A stretch of DNA of 64,000 nucleotides from Onthophagus taurus (lineage: Eukaryota > Arthropoda > Insecta > Coleoptera > Scarabaeidae): positions 30,697,501 through 30,761,500 of the forward strand of contig NC_091971.1 of the NCBI RefSeq assembly GCF_036711975.1, written 5' to 3'. Position numbers and translations under genes: made by a program. The notes beneath the pieces were generated by a model that saw only the letters and a list, made by a program, of their open reading frames with translations, searched no databases and had not been told where the DNA came from. Shown here piece by piece: positions 34,801 to 47,171 of this stretch (within the stretch, counting starts at the first letter, position 1; the number at the start of each line of letters is the position of its first letter).

Positions 34801-35925
34801 GCTAGAACTATTGGGTAGCGACTATTATACGAAATGACGTCAGATCAGAAAGTAATCAGAGATACATTTGGGTATGAATGTTATGATACATGGATATAAG
34901 CTATCATCTTATAGCATGTATCTACATAGCTATAAGATACATGGATGATTGTGTGAGACTGATTACTTTAGTGATGAAAGTGATGGTGATAGTGATGAAA
35001 ACTATTGGGTAGTGAGTATCTCACGAAATGACGTCAGATCATGGAAAGTAATCAGAGATACATTTGGTTATGATATATGGATATAAGTTATCATCTTATA
35101 GCATGTATCTACATAGCTATAAGATACATGGATGATTGTGTGAGACTGATTACTTTAGTGATGAAAGTGATGGTGATAGTGATGAAAACTATTGGGTAGT
35201 GAGTATCTCACGAAATGACGTCAGATCATGGAAAGTAATCAGAGATACATTTGGTTATGATATATGGATATAAGTTATCATCTTATAGCATGTATCTACA
35301 TAGCTATAAGATACATGGATGATTGTGTGAGACTGATTACTTTAGTGATGAAAGTGATGGTGATAGTGATGAAAACTATTGGGTAGTGAGTATCTCACGA
35401 AATGACGTCAGATCATGGAAAGTAATCAGAGATACATTTGGTTATGATATATGGATATAAGCTATCATCTTATAGCATGTATCTACATAGCTATAAGATA
35501 CATGGATGATTGTGTGAGACTGATTACTTTAGTGATGAAAGTGATTGTGATAGTGATGAAAACTATTGGGTAGTGAGTATCTCACGAAATGACGTAGATC
35601 ATGGAAAGTAATCAGAGATACATTTGGTTATGATACATGGATATAAGCTATCATCTTATAGCATGTATCTACATAGCTGTAAGATACATGGATGATTGTG
35701 TGAGACTGATTACTTTAGTGATGAAAGTGATTGTGATAGTGATGAAAACTATTGGGTAGTGAGTATCTCACGAAATGACGTAGATCATGGAAAGTAATCA
35801 GAGATACATTTGGTTATGATACATGGATATAAGCTATCATCTTATAGCATGTATCTACATAGCTGTAAGATACATGGATGATTGTGTGAGACTGATTACT
35901 TCAGTGATGAAAGTGATATTGAACG
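34800..35925. repeat. 187-bp tandem array (about six units)
   Basis: Units start ACTATTGGGTAGTGAGTATC at 35001, 35188, 35375, 35562 and 35748, with a diverged first unit at 34807. The period is 187 bp, and 186 bp where CA is lost. Each unit contains the inverted pair ATCTTATAGC..GCTATAAGAT. The first four or so units carry the octamer TGACGTCA, while the last two have TGACGTAGATC. It lies 310 bp upstream of the first VWC-like gene. Confidence 0.95.
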
Positions 35926-36234
35926 CGTTACCAAATGAAGCGAACAATAAGAAAAATTAGGTGCTGGAACAAAAAATACAGATTTGACATAAAATTTACT
36001 GTGAAGTCTGATGTTTTTGTTGATAAACCTATACAAAACTAGTACGTGAATTTGAATGGTTACATTAAATTTTCTTTCAAATTAAAATTAACATGACTAT
36101 AGATTATTTTTTTTACACGATTTATTAATTTATTCACAGAATTAGTAACAGTTATGGTTTAAATTAATCCTAGATATTAAAAAGAAATGAGTTACTACGA
36201 AGTTACTCAGAATGCGGTTTTAATTGTTATCATT

Positions 36235-37289
36235 ATGAGTAACATGAAATTGGTGATTATATTATTTAACTTAAAATTGTATCCTTTAGTTTTAGGAGGT
36301 AAATTAAAAATTATTTATTTTAAAACATATTGTTTTAACAAAATTAATTTTTAGTTCATAATAACGCCTGCGACCAATTTGGTTCACACATTTATAAGTC
36401 ACTTGGATGTAAACCAACAGCAACATATAAAGGTTGCCCCATTTATGATGAATGCGTTTATAAAAGGTCTATTCACTATTGTCGATACAATAATCTAAAT
36501 ATTCCTATTGGAACGCGTTTGGATTCCTTTACAGACATTCCAACGTGTAAAATGGATTGTGAATGTCTTTTAGGAAAAAGAGGGTAAGAAATAATTGTTT
36601 AAAATACCAAAGTATCCATTTTTTTTTGTATAGGAACTATTTTGACTGCGTAGATAAAAGTTGTGAAAACAATTTAAATATATCGTTATATAAAAATAAA
36701 AATTGCTTTATGAAGTATTCTTTAGATGAGTGTTGTCCAGATCCAGTTTGTACAAGTAAGATATATAAAAAAATGGAAATATTTTATAATTATTACTAAA
36801 TCATTCTTTTAAGATTCTCCTCCAATAACATGTAACATTGAAAACATCGAATATAAACAAGGGTCAATAATAAATTTAAAATCTGAATGTAAAACTTGTA
36901 TTTGTACTAAAGATTTTAAAAAATTGAAACATTGCAAACCAACGTATTGTGACACAGAATTATTTTATGGAAGAGAAATAGAAAAAAATTGTGCTCCTTT
37001 ATACAAGATTGAACATTATACCAGCGCTCTTTGTTGTCCTTCAACATTTATTTGTCGTAAGATTTGTTCTATTAAAAAAATATATTTTTCTCATCTTTTT
37101 TTAGCTTCTTCACGTGATGTTATTAAAGAAAATAATTTATACAATTCCGGAAGAGTATGTAAGTATGGAAAAATGAAATTAAATCTTGGATCGTATGTTC
37201 TAAGAAGATACAATCAACACAATCCAAAAAATATTAGTTGTAGATGTATTTCCCCACCTTTAATGACTTGTGTAATGATAGGAAATTAA
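36235..37289 (+). CDS. secreted cysteine-rich VWC-like protein, copy A
   Basis: Five exons, 36235-36298, 36355-36583, 36634-36755, 36814-37056 and 37105-37289, join to a 280-residue frame without error. All junctions are GT-AG with phases 1, 2, 1, 1. Exon 1 encodes a hydrophobic signal peptide (KLVIILFNLKLYPLVLG), so the product should be secreted. There are 28 cysteines in von Willebrand factor C-like modules. Exons 2-3 form one module (C-x3-C-x-C, then CCPDPVC). Exon 4 forms a second (CKTCIC..CCPSTFIC). Exon 5 gives half a module ending CRCISPPLMTC. The second ATG at 36244 could also start. The function is unknown; VWC proteins bind growth factors or, in single-domain insect forms, act in immune signalling. 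The intact frame suggests a working gene. Its paralogue lies at 49083. Confidence 0.88.
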
Positions 37290-37950
37290 AAATAAACAAT
37301 GATTATTTTCAATTTTACAAACGTTTTTCTTATGTAACAGTTTAGAAATTAAAATTAAGCATTTATTTTTATATTAACCGATTGTCTCATATATGCTAAG
37401 TTTTTACTTTGAGGTAGTAAAATAGGAGAATAACAAAGGCAGTTTATATTACACAATAAAGCATGAAATCGTGATTTGCATACTAATTGAAAAATAAAAA
37501 TTCAAAACAAATACATATTTTTTCCGGAATACCGATAATTAGGCGATATGCGAATATGAACACACATTGTTTGGTTTTCTTTCTAATAAATAAATTATGA
37601 GTTATGACTGTTGGTAATGATTAACCGGTTTTCAATGAGAACCTTTATTATTAAACACTATTATTCATTAATTTTAATTAATACTACAGATTAATAGCGT
37701 TGAGACATAAATAGATAAATGAGTCGTGTTCAGACACGACTGTAAAATTAAATTTCAAAGTAATAAAAACTTAATTAAAGAAAAATTATAATAAAAATAT
37801 TTACCGTCGTAATTTTAGAGTCGAAACTTGCGTAAGATTGGAATGGTATCAAAAATCCTTAGTAATATAGCAAAATGTTGCAGAGAAAAAAATAACTTAA
37901 GTTTTACTACTAAAGTCAGAAAATTATTACTATTTATTTAATTTTGTCTT
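37290..37950. other. 3' flank of VWC-like copy A
   Basis: Immediately after the stop lies AAAAATAAACAATG, a possible polyadenylation signal (AATAAA near 37293). The rest is AT-rich and empty as far as I can see. Confidence 0.5.
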
Positions 37951-37959
37951 AAATTAGAA

Positions 37960-38575
37960 TGGGATTTTAATATTTAGTAATAATAACGAAGAATCAAACT
38001 TTACGTTCCAACATTTGGGTGACTTTCTTAAACCATAAATTGATTTATTTAATTCACATACAAAATTACTAGTTTGTTCTTTCTTTTCTTGGAAAGACAT
38101 GTATACCTTTTGTTCTAAATCTCCATATAAAAATGCATTTCTCCATTTGTCCACGTCCATTTGTTGTACAGGTACTTTTATTTTTTGACTAATTGCTAAC
38201 AAAACACGAAAAGTTGTTAACTTGGGCACTGGCGCATACACATCGTATGCTTCTTGTTGATCGTCCTGCTGAAAACCCCGAGCCACCAACCTGGCTTCAA
38301 TATTGTTTTCACTTGTTCTTTCAAACACCTTTTTGTTATTTGGTCGTTTTACCATTGTCCATATATTATTTTCTTTCAACACTTTTAATTCTTTCTCCAT
38401 CGCTTCTTTCCATTTTTGCTTCCTCAACACTCATCGGTTCTTCTGCTTCAGTATAAAAGCTAAAGTGACATAATCTTCCATCCATTTAGGTTTTCTAATA
38501 TCTCTCCCCCTTCTAGTTTGTTCCAACCTTTGACCTTTTTCTTCAAATTGTTCTTCCATGTCATCTTAATCAATA
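37960..38575 (-). pseudogene. copia (Ty1-type) pol fragment
   Basis: The minus strand reads RRGRDIRKPKWMEDYVTLAF, then QKWKEAMEKELKVLKENN and IEARLVARGFQQ. These are followed by YAPVPKLTTFRVLLAIS, VPVQQMDV and KSIYGLRKSPKCWN, the N-terminal half of a copia RT in the right order. A short piece after KVFERT is missing compared with the family, and the domain ends before the catalytic YVDD block. No LTRs were seen. It lies between the two VWC-like genes. Confidence 0.88.
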
Positions 38576-40546
38576 ATGAAAATTGCTCATTTAAATGTTC
38601 GTTATTTACCCGCCCATTTTCTAGACATTAAGGATTTGATTGTTAATGGGAACTTCGATATTTTTGCAACATCTGAAATTTGAATTTATACTAATACAAT
38701 TAGTTCACAATATTCAATTAATGGTTATCAATTCGTGTTTGCTGGTAGATTACGTCCTTGTAGTCACACCAATGCAGGTTCGGGGGGTGGAGTTGGCTTT
38801 TACATTAAATCGACACTGAAATATAATATTTTATTTCAGGAAATATCTTCCGCTATAGAGCGTCTTTGGATTGAACTTATTGACTTTCCTGTTTCCATGG
38901 TGATTGGTGTTGTTTATCGACCTCATGGAGGTTTGCGTGAATTTCTCTCGCGTTTTGAAGAAGTCCTATCCTATCTTGCTCCAACTTCTAAGGAACTTGT
39001 CAGCTTAGGTGATTTCAACATCAACGGCTTAGATGTTGATGGCTTTTATGGTAATCGATTTATTCCTACCATTGACCAGTTTAGTCTTCACCCTTTCTTC
39101 CGCTATCTTGATTGATTTTATAGTCTTAAATGTGGATGCTTCAATTGATGAATGTGGAGTCGCTGATATTTACAATATTGCTGATCATTTACTTGTTTTT
39201 GTCACATTATCATTTGAAATACGTCAAAATCCTGTTAAGAGTATTACTTATAGAGATTTTAAGGATTTCAACTCGGAAGCTTTTCTGGACCATCTGCGTG
39301 CTGTGTCTCGGTGGGAATTTTTGCATATGTCCAGTATTGGTGATAAGGTTGATTTTTTTAATTATCGCCCTTGGATTACTGATAATATTAGGCTGCTTAT
39401 CAAGCTGAGGGATAAAGCCTATAAGTCATTTAAGGCTTCCAGACTACCCTCTGATTTTACCTATTATAAAGAACTGCGTAATTTCACCAATAATGCACTT
39501 CAACGCGAAAAAAAAGCTTTTTTATCTCACATATTCAGGGGTGGTGATTCCAGGAAATTGTGGGGTGTCTTTCAGTCTTTAGGCATTGGCGGTAATAGGA
39601 CTGGTAGTATTCCTAGCAACATTGGTGATGCTGCTTTGATTAACAATTCTTTTTTAGCCTCTCAAATTACTAACTCTGGTGATGCAGAGCTTATTAAATT
39701 CTACAACTCTAATATTCTGCCTCAGATCTGTACTACCTTTTCCTTTTCCTTAGCCTCGGAAGACGAAATCTATCGCGCGCTGCAATCTATTAAAACCAAT
39801 GCAGTTGGAAGTGATGACATTAGCGTAAGGATGTTACTTCTGTGTTGCCCTGTGATTGTTCCGTATTTGTGCCATATTGTCAATCTTTGTCTGGAGCTGG
39901 GTGCCTTTCCTGATCAATGGAAGACTGCCTTGGTGTTTCCCATCCCGAAATGCAGTTACCCCTCAAGACTAAATGATCTTCGGCCTATTAGCATCTTAAA
40001 TGTTTGCTTTAAGGTAGTAGAAAGGATTGTGGCTGTAAGGATTTGGGATCATCTTAATAGTTTTAATTTACTTCCATCTACTCAGTCTGGTTTTCGTCCT
40101 GGTTACAGCTGTACTACAGCTCTTCTGAATGTGACCGATGATATCTTGCGTGGATTGGATGAGGGAAATGTTACGGCTCTCATCCTAATTGACTTTTCTA
40201 AGCTGTGCTTCATTATGTTGGTTTCTCCCCGTTGGCTATCGATTTTTTCAAAAATTATTTTTTACATCGTTCGCAAATTGTTAAATTTCAGGGTGTTTTG
40301 TCGAAGAGAAGTTACATTACTTCAGGTGTATCTCAAGGATCAATCTTGGGACCAATATTATACCTAATTTACACTATTAATCTCTGTTCCAATCTAAAGC
40401 ATTGCAAAACTCACATGTATGCTGATGATACTCAAATATACCTCGGTTTTGATGGGAGTGACTTGGGCATGTCCGAACTTCGAATTAATTATCGATCTGT
40501 TAAATATATTGAGATTACATTATATCTCAAAAAACGCAAAAATTAA
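38576..40546 (+). pseudogene. jockey/CR1-like non-LTR ORF2, broken
   Basis: Begins at ATG 38576 with KIAHLNVRYLPAHFLDIKD, the start of the endonuclease, then an in-frame TGA where a Trp is expected (near 38680). VVYRPHGG and LVSLGDFNINGLD are endonuclease blocks. A frameshift occurs near 39100. RT blocks follow: NDLRPISILNVCFKVVERI, LPSTQSGFRPGYSCTTAL and ALILIDFSK. A small deletion with frameshift near 40200 precedes GVSQGSILGPILYLIYTIN and MYADDTQIYL. The catalytic YADD is intact. The 3' end is cut soon after. Confidence 0.9.
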
Positions 40547-40549
40547 ATT

Positions 40550-42860
40550 ATATAGGACAATAAAATTATAAGACCAATGTTGCAAAAACGGATGAAGGAT
40601 AATGTCGTGGCTGAATCTGAGTCTTTGAATTCTTAATATTTTTTCTTGACATGTGATTTCAACCTGGTTTAGAATCAAAGGATATGCAAAGATATTTAGC
40701 TATATTTTCATATGGAACTACTTGTTAATAAATAGAGACTGGCATGTGTTCACTACGGTTGTTTCCACTGGCTTAAATTGCGATGTCATATACAAATGTT
40801 GCCACATTTTCATTAAATACAAACAAGTCTACTGTGTATAGGAGGTAAAAGACCGGAACCAATATACTACCCTGTGACATACTTGCTTGGACCTTTCTCA
40901 AGTCAGAGTAGGCACCATCTTGTTTTATTCTAAAATAGCGTTTAGATAAAATTCTAAAATTTTCGAATATTAGGCAACAAAACGCATTTCTCTGGGCAAA
41001 CCTTCTATTCTTTTAGAGACTTTTAACTGGTATGAGTAATTCTGTGGATTTCATCAATCGAAGAATATTGATTTCTGAACCCAAATGGATAAACCGCTAT
41101 GATATGTCCTTTTTTCAATGATTGACCTTACTCTTTTAAGTTATGAAAATTGATAGCAGCAGTGATATTGGTCGATAACATCTTACATCGTGAGTTGAAT
41201 TCCCTGGTTTAACCACCTTCCGCAGTTACGGCACATATTGTAGCCGGAATGAAACATAATCATGTTAGTTATTGACATTTCAACTTACTATTGATGAAGA
41301 GAATTTGTGTTATTTAATATATTTCCTCGATATTCTCGTCATTCGCGAATCTTATAATAGGCATATTTAACGGTGACATGACAGTAAAGGCGTGCAATCT
41401 AGTGTAGTGTTCTTGTGTTTCGTATCCTTATGTTTTATTCTAATTCACTCCGTTTATCTGGAAAGTTTTTCCGCGTAGTATTCCTGTCGGGGTACCGGAG
41501 AGGTTGCTCTTCTTGATCCTAATGTTGCCACTCTTGTCTCATTTCTAAGAAACGACATTATCTACCATGATAGCAGGTCCAATATCTTTATTGATTTATT
41601 TTTTTTGTAGATCAACATTTATATACTACTTTTAGTTGTTGCCATTGTGCGTACAACTATTATTCTCTCTAACTTTGTTCGAGCTATTGTTCTGTTGTTT
41701 GTGTATATAACCATTTGGTGTGCCCGTGATATTTTCTGGTTTCCAATTGTCACTTTTGTCTGATTTTTAACTGCTTATGGAGTTCCGTAGTATTCCGTTA
41801 GGACAACAAGTATGCACACCGCCTTGACCGATAAATGGGACCAATGTCAACCCGTACTTGTAAACTCGTTTATCTCGCCTATCAGATCTCGATTTTATAG
41901 CATCCGCACTCACCGTGAGATAGACCGTAACTTCCTCTCATAGTATCATTATAATCTACAACTACTTTCGGTTTTGCAATTACATTTACAGTTTTGTGCA
42001 TTTTGTCTGTATTTGATTGTTAAATGTTTTGAATACGTTTTTTTTATCACGTCATTTTATAACCATAACCTTCTCTATTACAAAATACTTTCACCTATCT
42101 TTAGATTCTTTTTCTGGAGTTTGGATGGAAGATCTCTACTGTTTTTCCGCATTGTTCCATATACAGGAATAAAAAAAGTACATAAAACTACAAGAGATTA
42201 GATTTCTTTTTTTAAGTGCTATTATTGAAATCGGAACCCAACATTATTAATAAGTAAAACTAAAAGTTTCTAAACCAAAATTGACTATTTGAATCTGCAA
42301 AAATAAATGTATGTATATTGTTATGATAGAATAAAAACAAAACAAATTTTAGGAACAGCCTGTGTAGCATTATTCCCACGGACCGATCCAACTCATAAAT
42401 TGTCTAACGATTTTACGTGACATAGATTTATACTGTACCAAATTTCAGCACTTTACTATAAATAGTGTTTAAGATATTAAGAAAAATGTGCTAAAATTTC
42501 CTAACTTTGATGGCCTGTATCTTTGCAATTTGAGGACTTTTACTAATTTTTTTACATGAATTGCCATTATTGTCGCTCTAATATATGTGCATAATATTTT
42601 TGGCAGTCTGTTATCTGGAATATTACGAACGTGGTTATGCCAGAATTTCATACGTATAGGTCTCGGATGTCGAACTTCTCAATTCTGCACCATCACAAGT
42701 CGCAAGATCTTCATTTTTGCTACTCTTAACATGCTTTTAGTTTTGTTTGTAACTTCGCGTATTTCAATACTGTAAGTGATTATTGGGTAGATTCAGGTCT
42801 TCTATATCCGCATATTACTATGCATACGATGAATCAAATATAATATTATAAAATTATTTA
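40550..42860. other. intergenic, nothing recognised
   Basis: Over 2 kb of AT-rich sequence. Around 40650-41000, phrases hint at a reversed non-LTR tail, but I cannot assemble a domain. No gene is supported. Confidence 0.45.
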
Positions 42861-42864
42861 TACG

Positions 42865-43560
42865 ACGAAGAAGTAAAATTTCCATATGCAGAAAAACATA
42901 TCAAACGCAAAAGTAATATTCTAAACAAAGTTAGAAAACATGTTACGCAAGAATAATTAGGTCAGCATGCAAAATATTATGTTCGTACACAATACTAGAA
43001 ATAGGCGCAGAAGACAATATTATGCGCAGAAAAAATACCTCATGGGCAAAAGCAAATCATAAGACTCAGAAGCATATTATGTAACAAAAAAATAATATCA
43101 TAAGTACTATGTCATTGGCATACTCAAAATAGTATGTGTAGAAGTAAACTGTCATGAACAAAAGCAAATTGTTACTCGAAGAAATGAAATTTTGAAAGTA
43201 AGGTGAAAGTAATGAAAACATTTCTGTTTTGCTTACCTTAGCCAATTGCAGTCTTCCTTTGGAGTTGATGAAAATATTATGTTCGAAAACAAAGAGTTAT
43301 GAGCAGAAGGAAATAATTACACTCGAAGCAAAATATCATGAATGTAACAGAAAATAATAATATCATGGTCATGATGTCATTATTGACAGTCAAAATAGTA
43401 GGAGCAGAAGCAAAAGCAAATTTTTATTCGAAGAAATGAAGTTTCGAAGGCAGAAGTAATACCATAAAAAATTACAGAAGAAAACATGAAGTTCAAAACC
43501 AAATCATTAGTTGTAGACGCAAAATATACACTGAACCAAAATATCATGGACGCTATCAAA
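42865..43560. repeat. degenerate short repeats (AGAAGcAAAATATtATG)
   Basis: Variants of GCAAAATATTATGTTCG, CAGAAGCAAAxxATcATGG and AATAATATCATGG recur many times with spacings of about 30-60 bp. The run is A-rich on the + strand and non-coding. It looks like a very old tandem array. Confidence 0.55.
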
Positions 43561-43599
43561 ATATTTTAAACACATCGTTGACAAACACAAAGACATTAC

Positions 43600-44276
43600 A
43601 TAAATTAAATATCGGTTAGGCGGACCAACCAACTTCGCACCGCGACCCTAAGGATGTATTCTACCCCGATAGATATCGTTATCAAATTTCACCGTGCAGT
43701 CTAATGCTCTTAACGAACATTAATACCTTGCTCGACGAAAGATCATTCAAATCCTTTGAGGAGATAAACTGCGACCCATAATCGAGAATCTGATAAGATT
43801 AACAGCAGGGCAGTGGCATAAAACATGCTCAGCCGTCTCCTTGTCCTCCACACATAGTCGGCTGCTACGAGCAAGTCCTAAAATATTCCGGGGTTTGACA
43901 GTGGCAATATTAATAAAAAACCTTATCATGTCTGATTAAAGTAGAACTGGTCCATAGTAGGCGAAGTTTCTCTTCAGCCCACAGTCGAATCCTATGTTTG
44001 GCCATCGCAAATGATACACTAAGTGCTGGTTCTGGCCACAAAAATGCTTTAACGCTGCCCACCCGTGCGAGCTCATCTGCCGCTTCATTGCCAGCAACTC
44101 CAGAGTGACCTGGAACCCAGATCTGAGAAACTCTGTTATCACAACTCAGTGTGTTTAATGTTCTTTTCTAATCATTAAGTAGAGCCGACACTGTTTTCAC
44201 TGCCTGCAGCGCCTGGAGAGCGGCTGCACAGTCTAAAAAAATCGTACTGTCATGTTCTTTACCCCTCTCTCAAGAA
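43600..44276 (-). pseudogene. non-LTR (I/R1-like) RNase H, left piece of a split LINE
   Basis: The minus strand from 44276 has LDCAAALQALQAVKTVSALL, then WVPGHSGVAGNEAADELARV with the catalytic Asp, then EDKETAEHVLCHCPA, the terminal Cys/His region. The sequence continues exactly the RNase H fragment found at 47396-47610. The two were one gene before a gypsy element inserted. A one-base frameshift near 44240 and stops remain. Confidence 0.85.
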
Positions 44277-44355
44277 CGTTATTCGTTAAATTAAAGTCAG
44301 CTTTATTCTAAGGAAATATATTGGCTTTACTTAGAACACAAAAAAAAGAATATGT
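44277..44355 (-). repeat. 3' LTR remnant of the second gypsy
   Basis: Matches 47172-47254 with a few differences and indels (shared GTTATTCGTTA, CTAAGGAAATATATTGG, TACTTAGAACAC). The upstream half of the LTR is missing. Confidence 0.8.
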
Positions 44356-44393
44356 ACACCACGGCTTTATTAACCCTGAACAGAAAACAGCGT

Positions 44394-45450
44394 TAAATAT
44401 ATGCTCCCGGAATGTCATTTATCACGTATCTGTCATTTCCGTGCATTCGCCTCACTGTATAAGGTCCTTTGCATTTGGGTAATAATTTTCGCGAATGTCC
44501 CATTGCCGCTAACTCGCGTTTCACTAACACAATGTCGTCAACATTATACGTTAGCGGTTGTTTGTGCTTCTGATCAAAATACTTCTTATCCTTTTGTTGT
44601 TGTTCACCAATTCGTCGTACTGCGTCTATTCGTAAGTTGTCAATATCTTTGGGATAGTCAACTTTGCTCACAGCTAATGCTATATGGTTTCGCAAGGCAT
44701 TTCTTAGACGATATCCAAATAGCAGTTGGTTGGGCGTCTTTCCTGTTGTCTTGTTTTCAGCGTAATTTAACGCAAATTGTATTTCTTGGATTCGCCTGTC
44801 CCAATCTCTTCCTTCTTCGTCTTCATACATTGTTATTAACGCAGTCAAAAGGGTTTGGTTTTGTCTTTCGACCTGCCCATTTGCTCTTGGCGTTGCTGTA
44901 GCATTACGAATATGTTTAATTTGGTTTTGTTCACAGAATTTCTCAAATTTCTCCGATGTAAACGATGTCGCTCTATCGGTTATTAAACGATGTGTTGTTC
45001 CAAAATAACTAAAGACATCTTTCAAGATATTCACGACAGGTGTTGTTTTTGTAGATTTTACCGCTCACAATATCGTGTAGTCCGTGAAGTTGTCCTGGTA
45101 CAACAGAACATAATCATGCCTCTTTGCACTATTGACAAATGGTTCTAAGTGACCATTTGATGATGGAATTGGTACCCTCTCTATTACGTATAGTTCTCCT
45201 TCGGGTCTTTCTTTCACGGCTTTGTGGTACGCGCATCTTACGCAAGAGTATATGTAATTCTTCACCTTTTTCCGCATCTTTGCAAACCAATAATGTCGTT
45301 GTAGGTTCTTCAACGTTCTCTCGACTCCATAATGCCCCCTTTTTATCGCGACTCTCTTCTATAACACGACAAATTACTCCCTTAGGAACAACCCATTTCG
45401 GTCGGTCATCGGTTTTTCGACAAATTCTATTTTCCTCGATCTCATAGTCA
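44394..45450 (-). pseudogene. gypsy integrase of the second element
   Basis: The minus strand around 45240-45310 has the end of the zinc region with CVRCAYHK. A break with stop and frame change lies near 45040-45065. The core from 45034 has HRLITDRATSF and NGQVERQNQ, carrying the second Asp and the Glu of the DDE triad. FALNYAENKTTGKTPNQLLF and the C-terminal KCKGPYTVRRMHGNDRYVI follow, and the frame ends at about 44394. The segment holding the first catalytic Asp is where the break lies. Confidence 0.88.
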
Positions 45451-45475
45451 GCTGCATCGTCAGCAACCAGTCAGT

Positions 45476-45997
45476 TTAATCGATTCTTAAGGTGTTGATT
45501 TTCAGATCACCTTCTTCTGGTTCTTTTCCAGGCTCATTTGGGTGTATACTCAAGGCGTCAACATGTGACATCCTTTCTCCCGATCGATGTATAACAAAAA
45601 AGTCGTATTCTTGTAACTTCAAGAGCCATCGGCCAATCCTCGGCGTCATATCAGTAACTACTATAAAGTGTCGTCCCAATACGTATATTCTGAAGCTATC
45701 TATGGCTTCCACTACAGCCAATACTTCAAGTTGATAGCTATGGTACTTGGGCTCCAATTCGGTCGTCTTTCGGCTATAATAAGCCAATGGTTGAAATGTT
45801 CCTTTATCAGTTTTCAGCAGAAGCATGCCTGCAAGACCGTCCTTACAAGCATCTGTATGTAGTTCCAATTCTGCTCTATAAACATAGAGTGGTAGTATCG
45901 GTTTTTGGGTCAATGTATCCTTCAGCGTTTGGAATGCTATAGTTGTAACAACATTTTGGTGTCTCTCTTGACCTGGTATCGTCATCTTCTTGTTCAT
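45476..45997 (-). pseudogene. gypsy RNase H of the second element
   Basis: Reads AFQTLKDTLTQKPILPLYVY, then LHTDACKDGLAGMLL, FQPLAYYSRKTTELEPKYHS, YQLEVLAVVEAI and a tether HRSGERMSHVDALS. The RT domain that should precede it is absent: gag-like sequence lies about 90 bp away. A further in-frame loss of about a dozen residues follows VVTD before MTPRIGRW. Confidence 0.88.
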
Positions 45998-46085
45998 TTT
46001 GTCTCGGCTTGTTTGTTCTTGTTTGCTTCTGCTTCCTTATCTTGTCGTATATCTCCAGTTTTTCTTTAAATTCACTATTATTACA

Positions 46086-47118
46086 TTATACTAGATTTCC
46101 TAGTTCTCGCATTTTCAAAAAGTACTCTCCCACTGTTTCATCACTCTTCATTCGTCTCCGTGACAGCATTTTGTGCAACTCATCACTGCTGAATTTTCTG
46201 CAACACTCATCTTCTAATTTTATTTTCAGCTTTTTCCATGTCGTGATTCCTCTTTCACTCTGGATAAATAGCTTGCTACTCCTCTTAGCAATTTCTTGCA
46301 ATAAATAAATTTTTGCACATCTATCCATTCTAATAAAACAGCGCTTTCTTCGAATTCTTCCATCCAGGTGTCTATCGCACATTCACCTTTGCCATCAAAA
46401 GGTCGAATCGTGTCTTTAATATCCCTGAATGTCATCATAAACTTCGTCGTCATGCATAAATCATCTTCGTACGTCTTAGTTTTCTTCTTATTCATTGTCT
46501 TTGGTGTAGTCCTAGAACCACAACTTCGTCTTTCGTCTACATTTTCATCATCATCGGTGTCTTCATCGTCGTTTCCATTGTTGTCATCAGTATCATCGTT
46601 TTCTTGCATCTCTTCATTATTCTTACCTCCGCTGTTGCTTTTTTCGTGTTCTTCGGTAGCTTTCATACTCAACGCAAATTTATTCAAATCTCTCAAGGTC
46701 ATGCAAACCTTCTTCGGTATCTCGTCGACAGTAACACTATCAAAATCGACATGTAACACACAACAACATGCAACCAGATCTTTCAGCGTTAGGTTCTCTT
46801 TGATGTATTTTCATTTTTTGTTAAAATCGTCGGAGTTTTCGTCAAATGAGAACCCTTGGAACTCTCTTAAGCTTTGTCGATTTTTTCGGTCACCATCGTA
46901 TTCAAAAATCAATCTACGTAAGGCTTTTATTGCATGACCGGTGCCGATTTAATATCAGCATTAATTGTAGGATTATTTGACAAAGTTTCCATCGTAAAAT
47001 CAAAATAAAGTTCATCTGACAAACATCCTTTGTTCTTATAAAAATCGAACCCATATGTATTGTCTCGCCACGTTGTCGCGTTACCAATACGGAGTCGCTC
47101 GGCATGTACGTACTTCAC
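46086..47118 (-). pseudogene. gypsy gag region of the second element
   Basis: Overlapping minus-strand frames hold a gag-like capsid segment (TIRPFDGKGECAIDTWMEEF), then LFIQSERGITTWKKLKIKLE and RRRMKSDETVGEYFLKMREL. An acidic Asp/Glu/Asn-rich tract near 46540-46640 precedes the capsid part. Upstream frames to 47118 may be the gag start. Frames are broken, and no zinc knuckle was seen. Confidence 0.75.
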
Positions 47119-47171
47119 CGTTTTACCATAGGTTTCACACTGATTTCAGATATTAATCTCACCGCAGCAAT

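Noticed and set aside
36563..36799. A stand-alone 78-codon gene
   Set aside because: It is exon 3 of the VWC-like copy A read through its flanking introns; the spliced frame explains it.
44401..46937. Plus-strand open frames opposite the second gypsy element
   Set aside because: They mirror the minus-strand gag, RNase H and integrase and have no own domain resemblance.
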